Shown: positions 1-8,549, counted from the first letter of the stretch. The stretch: 64,000 bases of DNA from Opitutales bacterium (GCA_021772565.1 JAJFLR010000115.1:1-64000), one strand, 5' to 3'. Notes: generated by a model not told the origin, from the letters alone. Made by a program: numbers and translations.

Positions 1-20
1 AATATTCTTCTGAATTTCAT

Positions 21-120
21 TGTAGGGCCTCCGCGACTCGACTGAGCTCGCCGTAGTCTTGCGGAGTGCCTCAAGTTGCTTAGTCTTCATACAAGGCATC
101 GAACAAGTTCGAGCCCTACA
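21..120. repeat. Dispersed repeat element with TGTAGGGC/GCCCTACA ends, copy 1
   Basis: A 100-bp element begins with TGTAGGGCCTCCGC and ends with AAGTTCGAGCCCTACA, so its ends form a terminal inverted repeat (TGTAGGGC/GCCCTACA). A second copy lies at 41055-41131 in the opposite orientation. Copy 1 carries about 25 bp of extra sequence after CCTCCGC that copy 2 lacks. There is no coding capacity. It resembles a REP/MITE-like non-autonomous element. Confidence 0.8.
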
Positions 121-456
121 AATTTAGATTTAAAAACTTGGTATTTATAGATAAGTTGAGCAGTTGCGTTTTTGAGGCGAAAGCCTCTTTGGAGTGCGGC
201 GGCCCTCGACAATAGCTCGGTCCAAGACGAGTCATCACTAACCGGCTACCATTTTTAATGCTGAATTTCTTGCTCTGTTGAGGAGAAATTCTGTGATAAG
301 AACCTAAATGATAACCTGCGGTTTTCAAACTTTCCCTTCCAGTCCCCTCCCCGTGGCAAGCCACGGGGAATTACACGTTAAAATATGAATAACGATTCGT
401 GTAGAATTTTCATACCCATCTGAAGATTAGACACAAATCTAGTTACAAAAAAAAAA
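121..456. other. Non-coding stretch with two perfect hairpins
   Basis: I see no convincing gene here; the 82-aa ORF on the minus strand has no recognisable domain and runs into the repeat at 21-120. Two perfect short hairpins are visible: GAGGC-GAAA-GCCTC near 176-189 and CCCCGTGGC-AA-GCCACGGGG near 352-371. The stretch around 170-370 is more GC-rich than its surroundings, which suggests repeat-derived or structured RNA-like sequence. I could not assign it to a known RNA family. Confidence 0.4.
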
Positions 457-1065
457 TCACTTCGGCTCAAAAAGCTCCATTTGTGGTTTCTTAACTAAAT
501 CGTAAACTTTTAAAATTCTCAAAATTTGCAGCACTTGTGATTTTTGATAATTCCTGTTGGTTTCCACTTTATTGAGAATATCATTGAGCATCGATCGGAA
601 AGAAATAATTCCGTCGATACCACGATCTTTTAACATTTTCATGCTTTCCGAGCGATGCGGTTCGTGTATCGGTAATCCGGGTAAGACCAAAATTTTCAAA
701 ATCTCATGCGACCCATTCACATCATCTTCATCAATCTGAAAAAAATCTTCCACTTTCTTGATAATATTTTTTTCCAAAAAATTAAAAATCTCCGAACTGC
801 TTCTCAACATTGATGGTGTAAATCTCAATGTATGCCATCCTTTGACAACAACAACCGCACGATGAATATATTTCAGTTCATTTGAGAAAAGTAAAAATGC
901 CGGAGTTCGATCAGTATTTTTATATGCCGGATTATAAACCATGAAATCGATATCCTCTTCAGCAAGCTTGCGTCGTGATTGAATCTGGTACTTACGAAGT
1001 TGCCGAACTAAAAAGCCGTGCAACTCAAAATATTCTCTTACTATATTTTCATCAAAGCCTGACAT
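457..1065 (-). CDS. Conserved-looking hypothetical protein (202 aa)
   Basis: I do not recognise the family. The protein is soluble, with no signal peptide or membrane segment. The N-terminal half has a segment DIDFMVYNP followed about 30 residues later by the hydrophobic strand AVVVVKGWHT. That layout recalls a PD-(D/E)XK nuclease core (Asp, beta strand, x-x-K), but the match is too loose to assign function. The C-terminal half is predicted helical. It is monocistronic: the next minus-strand gene upstream starts beyond a gap of about 220 bp. ATG start as given; the reading frame is uninterrupted and codon use matches neighbours. Confidence 0.6.
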   Translation of the reverse strand: MSGFDENIVREYFELHGFLVRQLRKYQIQSRRKLAEEDIDFMVYNPAYKNTDRTPAFLLFSNELKYIHRAVVVVKGWHTLRFTPSMLRSSSEIFNFLEKNIIKKVEDFFQIDEDDVNGSHEILKILVLPGLPIHEPHRSESMKMLKDRGIDGIISFRSMLNDILNKVETNRNYQKSQVLQILRILKVYDLVKKPQMELFEPK

Positions 1066-1287
1066 GATGTGGTATTAATTTATTACCATAATTTTAATTA
1101 ACTATAACTGATCTCAGGAGTTATAGCAATTCACAAAAATTTTGACCGAAAATAATAATGGATCACAGTATCCAGCTGTTGCAGCCATGAAATATTTTTT
1201 TGTTTAATGAAATTATAATTGGCTATCACCATAAGTCTGGGAAAATCGAAAACGTCCATTTTATTTGATGTGACCAAAATTGTAGTG

Positions 1288-1947
1288 TCAAGGTATAGTG
1301 GGGTTTATAATAGGCGTATCAGGAATTGTACCAAGATTGGCTACGCTGGCCTCAATTATCTGACGACATTCATGAGATAAATTAGAAAGGTCTCCTCCCT
1401 CAAAATAACAAAGTGTTCGTGCGATAGTTGCCGGATTAGTTTGCGGATGAATTGCTTTTAATGCGCCTATTCCATCTTCAAGCAAAATACCATGACTTAG
1501 AAGTGCCGCGATATCGATATAGTCTTTTGCTTCAATACGATTAAATAACGCGGTAAGTTTTGTGGCAAATAAATCATGTAAAGAGGCTATTTTTATCCGA
1601 TTTGCTGCTTGATCAGGAAATTGGATTTGGCCAAATTTGATTCCACCGAAAAAAGAAAGTTTCACAGTAGTAGACATATTAGTATCTTGAACTAAAACTG
1701 TATACGTATTTAACTCTTGCTGAATAATGCGAAGATTTGCTTGATCCATAAATGACCAAGAACTATGAATTTTTTCCTGTGTTACTGAGGCTGAACTGAA
1801 AAAATCAAAATCAATCGAGCGTCGATGTCCAAGACGCAAAGCAAGTGCGGTGCCGCCGTATAGTACAAAATCTTTGAAATTAGCTTCTGAAAATTTATTC
1901 CAAAGATATTGCTGAGATTCAGCTAGAATTTCTAAATGGCAGTGCAT
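1288..1947 (-). CDS. AbiEii/AbiGii-type nucleotidyltransferase toxin family protein
   Basis: The segment FVLYGGTALALRLGHRRSIDFDFF (residues ~27-50) is the signature of the AbiEii/DUF1814 nucleotidyltransferase family: a GG(T/S) turn followed by a DxDF metal-binding motif. Family members are the toxin half of type IV toxin-antitoxin or abortive-infection systems and transfer nucleotides to RNA or protein targets. A second conserved region, ASLHDLFATKLTALFNRIEAKDYIDIAALL (given here in part), carries the K..A...R...KDY.D pattern of the family. The gene overlaps the end of the small upstream gene by 29 bp, the usual two-gene arrangement. Length (219 aa) fits a compact member. Whether it is an active toxin is not known. 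Confidence 0.82.
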   Translation of the reverse strand: MHCHLEILAESQQYLWNKFSEANFKDFVLYGGTALALRLGHRRSIDFDFFSSASVTQEKIHSSWSFMDQANLRIIQQELNTYTVLVQDTNMSTTVKLSFFGGIKFGQIQFPDQAANRIKIASLHDLFATKLTALFNRIEAKDYIDIAALLSHGILLEDGIGALKAIHPQTNPATIARTLCYFEGGDLSNLSHECRQIIEASVANLGTIPDTPIINPTIP

Positions 1948-2221
1948 GGTATTCTAAATTTGGAATTCTTGTTGGCTTAGGTAAATTTTTGAGTTTCAGT
2001 CGCAATTGCCATAAACGCTGACTTTGAGGAGTCAATGCACCTACCGGTGCGTTATTAAAGACATCTATTAATCGAGGAGCACTAATAGATTTTTCCATAA
2101 AACAAATATCATCCCAGTCTCCGATATCCATGATTCGCAATATTGCCTGATCACTTTCCAATGGTGGTGGTTCTCTATCCCAAAACAACGACGCTAATCT
2201 GTCATTTATATTATTACTCAT
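1919..2221 (-). CDS. Small DUF6922-like partner of AbiEii-type protein
   Basis: A 100-aa protein with the pattern LASLFWDREPPPLESDQAILRIMDIGDWDDICF. This resembles the small LFWD-type (DUF6922-like) proteins usually encoded directly before AbiEii-like nucleotidyltransferases, where they are presumed antitoxin or partner proteins. The 29-bp overlap with the downstream gene implies translational coupling. No DNA-binding motif is obvious, so an autoregulatory role cannot be claimed. Family assignment is from memory of the motif and is moderately secure; the antitoxin role is inferred from gene order. Confidence 0.65.
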   Translation of the reverse strand: MSNNINDRLASLFWDREPPPLESDQAILRIMDIGDWDDICFMEKSISAPRLIDVFNNAPVGALTPQSQRLWQLRLKLKNLPKPTRIPNLEYHALPFRNSS

Positions 2222-2351
2222 ATTCTAAATCTAATGTTTTCCACATTAATATAAATTAATAATAGGGCATATTTTATAATAAATCAATTTTCTTTCAGTA
2301 TAATTAAACGTTATGTATTTCAAGATTTGCATAAATAATATTGGGCGTGAA

Positions 2352-3431
2352 TTAAATAACCTCTTGCCAAAGTTTTCTAACTAAGTCCATATCAACATTC
2401 TCAATAGTTACCGCTTTGCCAATTTTATCCATGACGACAAATCGCAGTTTTCCCTGCCTTACTTTTTTGTCGCGTAACATCGCTTCGATTAATTTTTCGA
2501 GATCAAGTGAATTTTTTAATTTAACAGGCAGTGAATAACGCTTAACTAAATTTATTACACGCTCAACATCTAGATTTGAAATATTTCCCAACGTCTCTGA
2601 CAATCGTGCAGCTAAAACTAATCCGACTGCAACAGCTTCACCGTGCAGATACTCCCCATACTCTGTCACTGCTTCAATGGCATGAGCAAATGTATGACCC
2701 AGGTTAAGTAAAGCACGACCGCCAGATCCGGCCAATTCTTTTTCATCGGCTTTAACAATGTTAGCCTTAATCTCACAACAAGTTTCTATAACATTTGGTA
2801 ATGCAGAACTATCATGTACGAGTAATTCAGATTTTTCTAAAAGATTGAATAAATTTTCATCATCCAACATTCCATATTTAATAATTTCTGACATCCCGGC
2901 ATTGAATTCATTTGCTGGCAGTGTTTTTAAATTTTCAGTCTCAATATAGACTGCTTTCGGTTGATAAAATGAACCGACTAAATTTTTTCCTGAAACCAAG
3001 TTAATACCCGTCTTCCCACCAACAGAACTATCAACCATAGCAAGAAGGCTAGTTGGGATTTGATAAAAATCAATGCCCCGTAAATATGTAGCCGCAGCAA
3101 AGCCACCTAGGTCGCCAATAACACCACCACCCATGACAATTAAAGCGCCAGTTCGATCAATTTTGTTTTCAGCTAAAAAATTATAAACCTTACCAAGACT
3201 TTCTAACGACTTTGTCGACTCGCCCGCCAGCAGTTTGAGAATCGGTAAATTTGAAAAAGTTTTTTCTATAAATTCTGCCTGTGAGTGATAAACATTTTCG
3301 TCAGTTAAAATAGCAACTGGTTGAGAATTTTTTTTAAGGATGTTTATTTCTTGTAGAATAACCTCACTCAAATCTCTACCAATATGTATTGGATAACTTC
3401 TCTCGCCTAGTTCTACTTGCAATGTTTTCAC
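2352..3431 (-). CDS. aroB: 3-dehydroquinate synthase
   Basis: AroB converts DAHP to 3-dehydroquinate, the second step of the shikimate pathway, using NAD+ and a divalent metal. The protein is full length (359 aa). The NAD-binding glycine-rich segment GGGVIGDLGGFAAATYLRG begins at about residue 101. It is followed by PTSLLAMVDSSVGGKTGIN and the metal-binding NLGHTFAHAIE; all are textbook AroB motifs. The start abuts the ftsY stop with no gap (3431/3432), so the two are probably translated from one mRNA as the last genes of the ribH-nusB-97aa-ftsY-aroB run. Confidence 0.97.
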   Translation of the reverse strand: MKTLQVELGERSYPIHIGRDLSEVILQEINILKKNSQPVAILTDENVYHSQAEFIEKTFSNLPILKLLAGESTKSLESLGKVYNFLAENKIDRTGALIVMGGGVIGDLGGFAAATYLRGIDFYQIPTSLLAMVDSSVGGKTGINLVSGKNLVGSFYQPKAVYIETENLKTLPANEFNAGMSEIIKYGMLDDENLFNLLEKSELLVHDSSALPNVIETCCEIKANIVKADEKELAGSGGRALLNLGHTFAHAIEAVTEYGEYLHGEAVAVGLVLAARLSETLGNISNLDVERVINLVKRYSLPVKLKNSLDLEKLIEAMLRDKKVRQGKLRFVVMDKIGKAVTIENVDMDLVRKLWQEVI

Positions 3432-4352
3432 TTACACTTCCAAACCAAATACAGCGTTGACATAATTGTCGACTGAAAAAGGCTGTAAGTCTTCGGCTTT
3501 TTCACCAAGACCAACAAAATAGATCGGTATTTTCAATTCTCGATAAATACCGACAAGTGATCCACCGCGACTTGTACCATCCAGTTTTGTGATAATTAAA
3601 CCGGTAATATCAAATTCCTGATTAAAAATCCTGGCCTGCTCAATAGAATTAGATCCGATACTTCCGTCCAAGACCAGCCATCTGTGTTGAGGTGCAGTCT
3701 CATCATTTTTCTGAAGCACACGTCGAATTTTTTTTAATTCCTGCATCAAATTAGATTTATTATGAAGACGACCTGCAGTATCTAAAATTAAAATATCTTT
3801 TTTCCTACTGACAGCAGCTTGATAGGCATCAAATGAAACAGAGGCTGAATCAGCACCATGTTGACTAGAAATTAAGTCGATCTCCAGTCTTTCTGCCCAA
3901 GTTTTTATTTGCTCGTTTGCCGCAGCCCGAAAAGTGTCACAAGCACCCAAAATTGGTTTGTGTCCATCTTCTTTAAATTGATAAGCTAATTTTGCAGTCG
4001 TTGTAGTTTTGCCGGATCCATTTACACCGACCAAGCAAATGACTTCGGGTTTATTGACGCCAACTTTTAGTTCACCTTCAGAGCCTTGCAGAATTCTTTT
4101 TAATATTGAAGCACCAATAGTTGCAGCATCCTGACCACGTAATTCCTTTTCTTTTTTATATGCAGCTTGTATTTCTTCAATTATTTCAGTAGTGGTTTCA
4201 GTACCAAAGTCAGCACCATAGAGTGCTTCTTCCAAGGAATCGATAGACCCAGCATCAAGTTTTTTTCCAGAAAAAATCCCACCCACAGAACTAAAAAGCG
4301 AACTGGTAGTTCTGGAAAGTCCTTCTTTAAATTTTTTAAATAAGCCGAGCAC
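3432..4352 (-). CDS. ftsY: Signal recognition particle receptor FtsY
   Basis: FtsY is the SRP receptor GTPase that docks ribosome-nascent chain-SRP complexes at the inner membrane. At 306 aa it has the NG domains but no long acidic A domain; the N-terminus (MLGLFKKFKEGLSRTT) is a short basic amphipathic helix that could bind membrane. GTPase motifs are intact: GVNGSGKTTTT (G1, ~109-119), DTFRAAANEQ (G2), DTAGRLHNK (G3) and TKLDGTSRGG (G4/G5). It sits directly before aroB and after an unknown 97-aa gene. A short A-domain is normal for many non-proteobacterial FtsY proteins. Confidence 0.97.
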   Translation of the reverse strand: MLGLFKKFKEGLSRTTSSLFSSVGGIFSGKKLDAGSIDSLEEALYGADFGTETTTEIIEEIQAAYKKEKELRGQDAATIGASILKRILQGSEGELKVGVNKPEVICLVGVNGSGKTTTTAKLAYQFKEDGHKPILGACDTFRAAANEQIKTWAERLEIDLISSQHGADSASVSFDAYQAAVSRKKDILILDTAGRLHNKSNLMQELKKIRRVLQKNDETAPQHRWLVLDGSIGSNSIEQARIFNQEFDITGLIITKLDGTSRGGSLVGIYRELKIPIYFVGLGEKAEDLQPFSVDNYVNAVFGLEV

Positions 4353-4404
4353 GAATTTTTAAATTTATTTTTTAGTATTTCTGAAAAATCGTAAAAAATA
4401 TTAT

Positions 4405-4439
4405 TAGCCGCGGATGAAACACAGAATAATCTGTGGCTA
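4405..4439. repeat. Hairpin repeat related to the 8.5-8.7 kb inverted repeat
   Basis: The sequence TAGCCGCGGAT...ATCTGTGGCTA folds into an 11-bp imperfect hairpin. Its left part (GCGGATGAAACACAGA) matches the ends of the inverted repeat at 8550-8705 (CACAGATGAAACACGGA in reverse complement). It lies between ftsY and the 97-aa gene, just upstream of the ftsY start. It could be a decayed, shortened copy of the same repeat family; a transcriptional role is possible but not shown. Confidence 0.6.
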
Positions 4440-4446
4440 AAAGAAA

Positions 4447-4740
4447 CTAAACTTTTTTCATCTGAATGATAAAGTCGATAAAGTCTTCATGATATTTAGT
4501 TAGCCATTCATCACGAGCTTCATCCCAGGTCATCTTCCTACCCTTTTCCCCTTCAATCCATTTATGTTTTCTGACTTCATCTTTAATCAGATATGTAATT
4601 GTATAGTAAGGATCACTTCTGGCCTGAGGTGGTACAGGAACGTAATCTTCCTTATCCAAAACTTTCTGAATCTGTTTCTTATAATTTTGAAAAAGCAATT
4701 CCGCATTTTCCTCATAATTGTTATATGCAATAAAATTCAT
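4447..4740 (-). CDS. Hypothetical protein (97 aa)
   Basis: Small soluble protein with no recognised domain. It is rich in aromatic and charged residues, with a conserved-looking stretch WIEGEKGRKMTWDEARDEW followed by a helical, hydrophobic-acidic end (DFIDFIIQMKKV). No signal peptide. The position between nusB and ftsY, in the same orientation as the ribH-nusB-ftsY-aroB series, argues that it is real. Function unknown. Confidence 0.65.
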   Translation of the reverse strand: MNFIAYNNYEENAELLFQNYKKQIQKVLDKEDYVPVPPQARSDPYYTITYLIKDEVRKHKWIEGEKGRKMTWDEARDEWLTKYHEDFIDFIIQMKKV

Positions 4741-4840
4741 AATATTTAATTTTAAAAATGTTAATGGTTATTTTTGCACAGAACTATTATTTTTTTTTAC
4801 ACTGAGCAATACTCGAGTTATCGGGATGTTTGATTTCCGG

Positions 4841-5272
4841 TCAAACAGAAGGTTCCCTGAATGGACGTTTTAGCTGTTTTTTTATATTGTCGAGAATTCC
4901 ATTTATAAAACGTTTTGATTCCAATCCTGAGTATAATTTACCCATATCAATTGCTTCATTTATTGTCACCACCGGCGGAATGTCCGGGCGATAAAGTAGT
5001 TCGTAAATAGCTAATCTCAAAATGGCTAAATCGACTTTAGCAATCCGTTTGAAGTTCCAATTTTGAGCGTTATCATTTATATTTGAATCGAGCACCTCAC
5101 CCTTTTTAATGACTCCATAAATAAGTTCTTCTGCAAAATTATAATAATCTCTGGGATTTTCTTGTGCTTTAAAAAAAAGCCTTACATCAGTATCTAAATC
5201 ACCGGATGGATTAATTTCCCATGAATAGAGAAATTGCATCGCCGCAATTCTATTATCTCGTCGCGTGCTCAT
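4841..5272 (-). CDS. nusB: Transcription antitermination factor NusB
   Basis: NusB binds boxA RNA with NusE/S10 and promotes rRNA antitermination. The 143-aa all-helical protein shows the family pattern: RIAAMQFLYSWEI at the N-terminus, VDLAILRLAIYELLYRPDIPPVVTINEAIDMGK in the middle (given in part), and FINGILDNI near the end. It lies 14 bp downstream of ribH, a gene order common in bacteria (ribH-nusB). Length and motif order are typical. Confidence 0.95.
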   Translation of the reverse strand: MSTRRDNRIAAMQFLYSWEINPSGDLDTDVRLFFKAQENPRDYYNFAEELIYGVIKKGEVLDSNINDNAQNWNFKRIAKVDLAILRLAIYELLYRPDIPPVVTINEAIDMGKLYSGLESKRFINGILDNIKKQLKRPFREPSV

Positions 5273-5286
5273 AAATAATTAAAAAT

Positions 5287-5838
5287 TTAATTTTTCTCAA
5301 AATCAAAGAACTCAGCATGATCACTAGCTTCCAGATCATCGTCCTCAATACCATCTTCATAAATTCGATCAGTCAATGCATCATCAACAGCGCACATTTC
5401 TAAAGCTGCCTCAGCAAATTCTTTGCCGCGATTAATTCGTCCCATACAACGATCTTCGGCCTGACGAATATTTTCGACAGTTATAATACCATTAATTATC
5501 GGTGTTTCCTGTCGTATTGAAACTTGTTGTAATGTCTGATTTGCGCTGAATGAAATTATTTCGTGATGTTTGGTGTCACCGGCAATAATTACACCGAGGC
5601 AAATAATACAATCAAACTCGTCAGTTTCAGCAACCATGGATGCTGTATAGGGAATTTCATTTGAACCGGGAACACGAAAAATTTCGATCATTTCGTCTTT
5701 CAAACCGGATTTCATTAAAGTTTTAACGGTATTTTCAATTAACTGCTCAACAAATTTTTTGTTATATCGGGCAGCAATAATTGCAATGCTGCTATCTACG
5801 GCACTGTTCTTTATTTTTTCTGGTTTATCCTTGCTCAC
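5287..5838 (-). CDS. ribH: 6,7-dimethyl-8-ribityllumazine synthase
   Basis: RibH condenses 5-amino-6-ribitylaminouracil with dihydroxybutanone phosphate, the penultimate step of riboflavin synthesis. Visible signatures: ARYNKKFVEQL at the N-terminus, VPGSNEIPYTA for the first substrate loop, and a CLGVIIAGDTKHHEII catalytic segment. The usual GxVIRGxTxHxD reads GVIIAGDTKHHE here, with Ala in place of the Arg and His-His retained. A 20-odd residue acidic C-terminal tail (EDGIEDDDLEASDH...) extends beyond the family core. The first gene of the ribH-nusB-ftsY-aroB series; ribD is at 24306-25421. Confidence 0.93.
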   Translation of the reverse strand: MSKDKPEKIKNSAVDSSIAIIAARYNKKFVEQLIENTVKTLMKSGLKDEMIEIFRVPGSNEIPYTASMVAETDEFDCIICLGVIIAGDTKHHEIISFSANQTLQQVSIRQETPIINGIITVENIRQAEDRCMGRINRGKEFAEAALEMCAVDDALTDRIYEDGIEDDDLEASDHAEFFDFEKN

Positions 5839-5895
5839 AATTTTTTTATTTCCCTAGCCAATTAACAGCTTAAGTTTAAGTTCTAATAATAGAAT

Positions 5896-6909
5896 ATGGA
5901 TATTGAAGTAAATAATCTAACAAACAAGATAAAAACAGAAGCACTCAACCTCGGATTTTCAGTTTTTGGGGTTACATGTGTACCGGTAGACCTTCGAAAA
6001 GACTATTATCTCAAATGGCTAAAAGAGGGACAACTAGGCACGATGGAATGGATGAACAATAATAATGAACGCCGACTCGATCCATTAAAAATTTTACCGG
6101 AGGCGAATAGTATTATTTGTCTCGGATTTAATTATTATCAGCCCGAGCCTGAAAGAAGAGGTCGAATCGCCAAATATGCACTCGGACTTGATTATCATAA
6201 TATAATGATTAAAAAGCTAAAACAGCTTTGTAAAATATTACGAGACAATGGCGGAATAAACAAACCTTACGTTGATACAGGACCCGTTCTGGAAAAGCCG
6301 GTAAGTGTACAGGCCGGCCTAGGTTGGCAGTCTAAAAGCACAATCGTAATCAACAAAAATTTCGGCACTTGGTTACTGCTTGGGGAAATTTTGACATCAC
6401 TCAAATTATCACCCGATATTGCAGATTCTGATCATTGTGGAAAATGTACGGCCTGTATCGATGTCTGCCCGACCAAAGCGATTACTGCGCCTTACCAACT
6501 CGACGCTCGCCGATGCATTGCCTATTTAACTATTGAGCACAAAGGATCGATTCCAGAAGAATTCAGAAAACTGATCGGCGATCATTTATTTGGCTGCGAT
6601 GATTGTCTGGATATTTGTCCATGGAACAAGTGGGCAAAAAAGACTGATGAAGAAAAATGCAAAGCCAGAGAATATCCGGATTTAACAGCTATGTTAAAGT
6701 GGAATGAAGAAGATTTTAAAATTAATTTCAAGAAAACGCCTATTTATCGTTTAGGGTTAGAACGATTGCAGAGAAATATTTGCGTTGTTTTGGGAAATAT
6801 TGGTGAACGTGAGGATTTCAATTCACTAGAAAATTTAAAAGGAAATTGTAGCAGTATGGTCAGTGAACATGCAGATTGGGCTATTAGTCAGATTAAAAAT
6901 CGTAACTAA
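5896..6909 (+). CDS. queG: Epoxyqueuosine reductase
   Basis: QueG reduces epoxyqueuosine to queuosine in tRNA, using cobalamin and two [4Fe-4S] clusters. At 337 aa it has the DUF1730 N-terminal domain (LGFSVFGVTCV; PYVDTGPVLEKP) and both cluster motifs: CGKCTACIDVCPTKAI (~residues 182-197) and CDDCLDICPWNKW (~234-246). It is transcribed divergently from ribH with a 57-bp intergenic region. QueA, which makes the epoxyqueuosine precursor, is encoded at 26602-27693 in the same window but is unlinked in transcription. Confidence 0.95.
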   Translation: MDIEVNNLTNKIKTEALNLGFSVFGVTCVPVDLRKDYYLKWLKEGQLGTMEWMNNNNERRLDPLKILPEANSIICLGFNYYQPEPERRGRIAKYALGLDYHNIMIKKLKQLCKILRDNGGINKPYVDTGPVLEKPVSVQAGLGWQSKSTIVINKNFGTWLLLGEILTSLKLSPDIADSDHCGKCTACIDVCPTKAITAPYQLDARRCIAYLTIEHKGSIPEEFRKLIGDHLFGCDDCLDICPWNKWAKKTDEEKCKAREYPDLTAMLKWNEEDFKINFKKTPIYRLGLERLQRNICVVLGNIGEREDFNSLENLKGNCSSMVSEHADWAISQIKNRN

Positions 6910-6969
6910 ATTATGTAATATTAATTTTATAGTTAAAATTTACATTCAAAAATAAAAAACAGTTGCCTG

Positions 6970-6999
6970 TGACGTATAATTTATTTTAAATATACGTCA
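6970..6999. promoter_or_regulatory. Palindromic operator overlapping a -10 box before the DUF6364/PIN pair
   Basis: A perfect 9-bp inverted repeat, TGACGTATA...TATACGTCA, with a 12-bp spacer. The right arm touches the ATG of the antitoxin gene. The left arm contains TATAAT, a consensus -10 element. This is the expected layout for autorepression of a toxin-antitoxin operon by its ribbon-helix-helix antitoxin; binding itself is inferred. Confidence 0.65.
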
Positions 7000-7247
7000 T
7001 GCAAACTAAATTAACACTCAGATTAGACGATTCTCTAGTAAAACTAGCAAAAGAACAGGCAAGTAAAAGAGGGAAATCTGTGTCTAAAATGGTTGCAGAT
7101 TATTTTGCCAGCTTTGAAAGTTCCACAAAAAAAACTGACTTCAAAAATAGTTTAACTCCAGTAACAAAATCATTAATTGGTATAGCAAAAGGAGCAGATT
7201 TGGATGAACAAAGTTACAAAGACTATTTGACTGATAAATATAAATGA
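6999..7247 (+). CDS. DUF6364-like ribbon-helix-helix antitoxin
   Basis: The 82-aa protein begins with TKLTLRLDDSLVKLAKEQA followed by KRGKSVSKMVADYF. This is the strand-helix-turn-helix pattern of DUF6364-type RHH antitoxins. The C-terminal part is the flexible toxin-binding segment (SLTPVTKSLIGIAKG...). Its stop codon overlaps the start of the PIN-domain gene (ATGA), so the pair is translationally coupled. A perfect inverted repeat over its promoter and start suggests autoregulation. Confidence 0.85.
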   Translation: MQTKLTLRLDDSLVKLAKEQASKRGKSVSKMVADYFASFESSTKKTDFKNSLTPVTKSLIGIAKGADLDEQSYKDYLTDKYK

Positions 7248-7654
7248 AACTACTTTTTGACACAAATGTAATATTAGACGTAGTTTTGGATAGAGAACCC
7301 TATGTCAGAGATTCTGCATTTCTGTTAGATCTAGTCTCAATAGGAAAGGTTCAAGGCCTAATATCTGCGATTTCTATTACTACGATTTACTACATAATAA
7401 CTAAAAATAATAGTAAGAGAGTGGCTACCAATACTGTCAAAAAATTGATTCAATTATTTGAAATAGCAAAGGTTGATAGATTAATTATTGAAAAAGCATT
7501 CTTACTTAAATTTAAAGATTTTGAAGATGCCGTAATTCACGAATCTGCATATGAATGTAATGCGGAAGCAATTGTTACAAGAAATCAAAAAGATTTTAAA
7601 GCATCGAAGTTAAGAATTTATGATCCGAAAGAATTATTAAAATTACTTAAATGA
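7244..7654 (+). CDS. PIN-domain ribonuclease toxin (VapC-like)
   Basis: Starts with MKLLFDTNVILDVVLDREP, the first conserved Asp of the PIN fold (residue 6). The later acidic cluster KFKDFEDAVIHESA supplies the further metal-binding residues. The end, AIVTRNQKDFKASKLRIYDPKE, is the usual PIN C-terminal pattern (TRN..DF). At 136 aa the length is standard. PIN toxins cleave RNA; the target here is unknown. ATGA overlap with the upstream antitoxin gene. Confidence 0.88.
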   Translation: MKLLFDTNVILDVVLDREPYVRDSAFLLDLVSIGKVQGLISAISITTIYYIITKNNSKRVATNTVKKLIQLFEIAKVDRLIIEKAFLLKFKDFEDAVIHESAYECNAEAIVTRNQKDFKASKLRIYDPKELLKLLK

Positions 7655-7729
7655 TAAATTTGAATAATTTGAATAAAATTTTGACTAACATGTCCAAGTA
7701 ATTGTTATAATATTTTTGATAATTTCAAA

Positions 7730-8482
7730 ATGTTTAGTTTATCCAAAATATTAGAAGCAATAGGTAGCAGTGTCCTCCTTTTTCTGCGGTCATTTACTTA
7801 CCTGCCATCAATAACAAGACAATTTCCACGATTCATGGATCAGTGTTACATTATGGGGTATACGACATTACCGTTAGTGGCAATTCTAAGTTTTTTTATT
7901 GGATCAGTATTGGCTCTGCAAATTGGCTACAGTTTTCAAGGAGTCAGTTTTAATCAATATATTGGCAGTATAGTCGGATTAGCAATGGTTCGTGAGATGG
8001 GCCCGGTAATGACATCAATAATGGTTGCAGGGAGAATAGGTTCGGCAATCACAGCAGAACTGGCATCAATGAAAGTTTACAATGAAGTCGATGCTTTAAA
8101 AACAATGAATATCCCACCAGAACGAATTTTGGTACTCCCCCGTTTGTTGGCAATAATTTTGGTCATGCCGGTATTGGCAATTACCGCAATAACAGTTGGT
8201 TGGCTCGGAGGTGCACTGGTCGCTCAAAATGTTAGTTTTATAGATTTGGACCATGAGATTTATTTTAGAGTCTTAAAAAAGTTTGTTACAATAGATGCAA
8301 TAATGGATGGTTTATGCAAAGCCGAAATATTTGGTATCGCTGTAGTAACGGTTTGTTGCAATATAGGATTACGAACACATGGGGGTCCGAGAGAAATTGG
8401 TAATGCAGTGACTAAAGGCGTCGTAACTTCTATTATATTAATCCTGTTTCTTAATTATTTTATCACTAAAGCACTGCTATAA
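7730..8482 (+). CDS. mlaE: MlaE-family lipid ABC transporter permease
   Basis: Inner-membrane permease of an Mla/MCE phospholipid transporter. The 250-aa protein has several hydrophobic segments and the MlaE family landmarks: LPLVAILSFFIGSVLALQ, GLAMVREMGPVMTSIMVAGR, the cytoplasmic loop AELASMKVYNEVDALKTM, and P...RLLA. It is followed by the matching ATPase and MCE protein. An inverted repeat of about 156 bp separates it from mlaF, so the operon is either expressed across that element or split by it. Confidence 0.93.
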   Translation: MFSLSKILEAIGSSVLLFLRSFTYLPSITRQFPRFMDQCYIMGYTTLPLVAILSFFIGSVLALQIGYSFQGVSFNQYIGSIVGLAMVREMGPVMTSIMVAGRIGSAITAELASMKVYNEVDALKTMNIPPERILVLPRLLAIILVMPVLAITAITVGWLGGALVAQNVSFIDLDHEIYFRVLKKFVTIDAIMDGLCKAEIFGIAVVTVCCNIGLRTHGGPREIGNAVTKGVVTSIILILFLNYFITKALL

Positions 8483-8549
8483 TTTAAATAAGTTTTTGAC
8501 TACAGACTGATATAGAAAAAGTAATTTTAATTTTAAATCAATATACATA

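Noticed and set aside
116-364. 82-aa minus-strand ORF at the window start
   Set aside because: No domain, overlaps a repeat, contains hairpin sequences; no evidence for coding.
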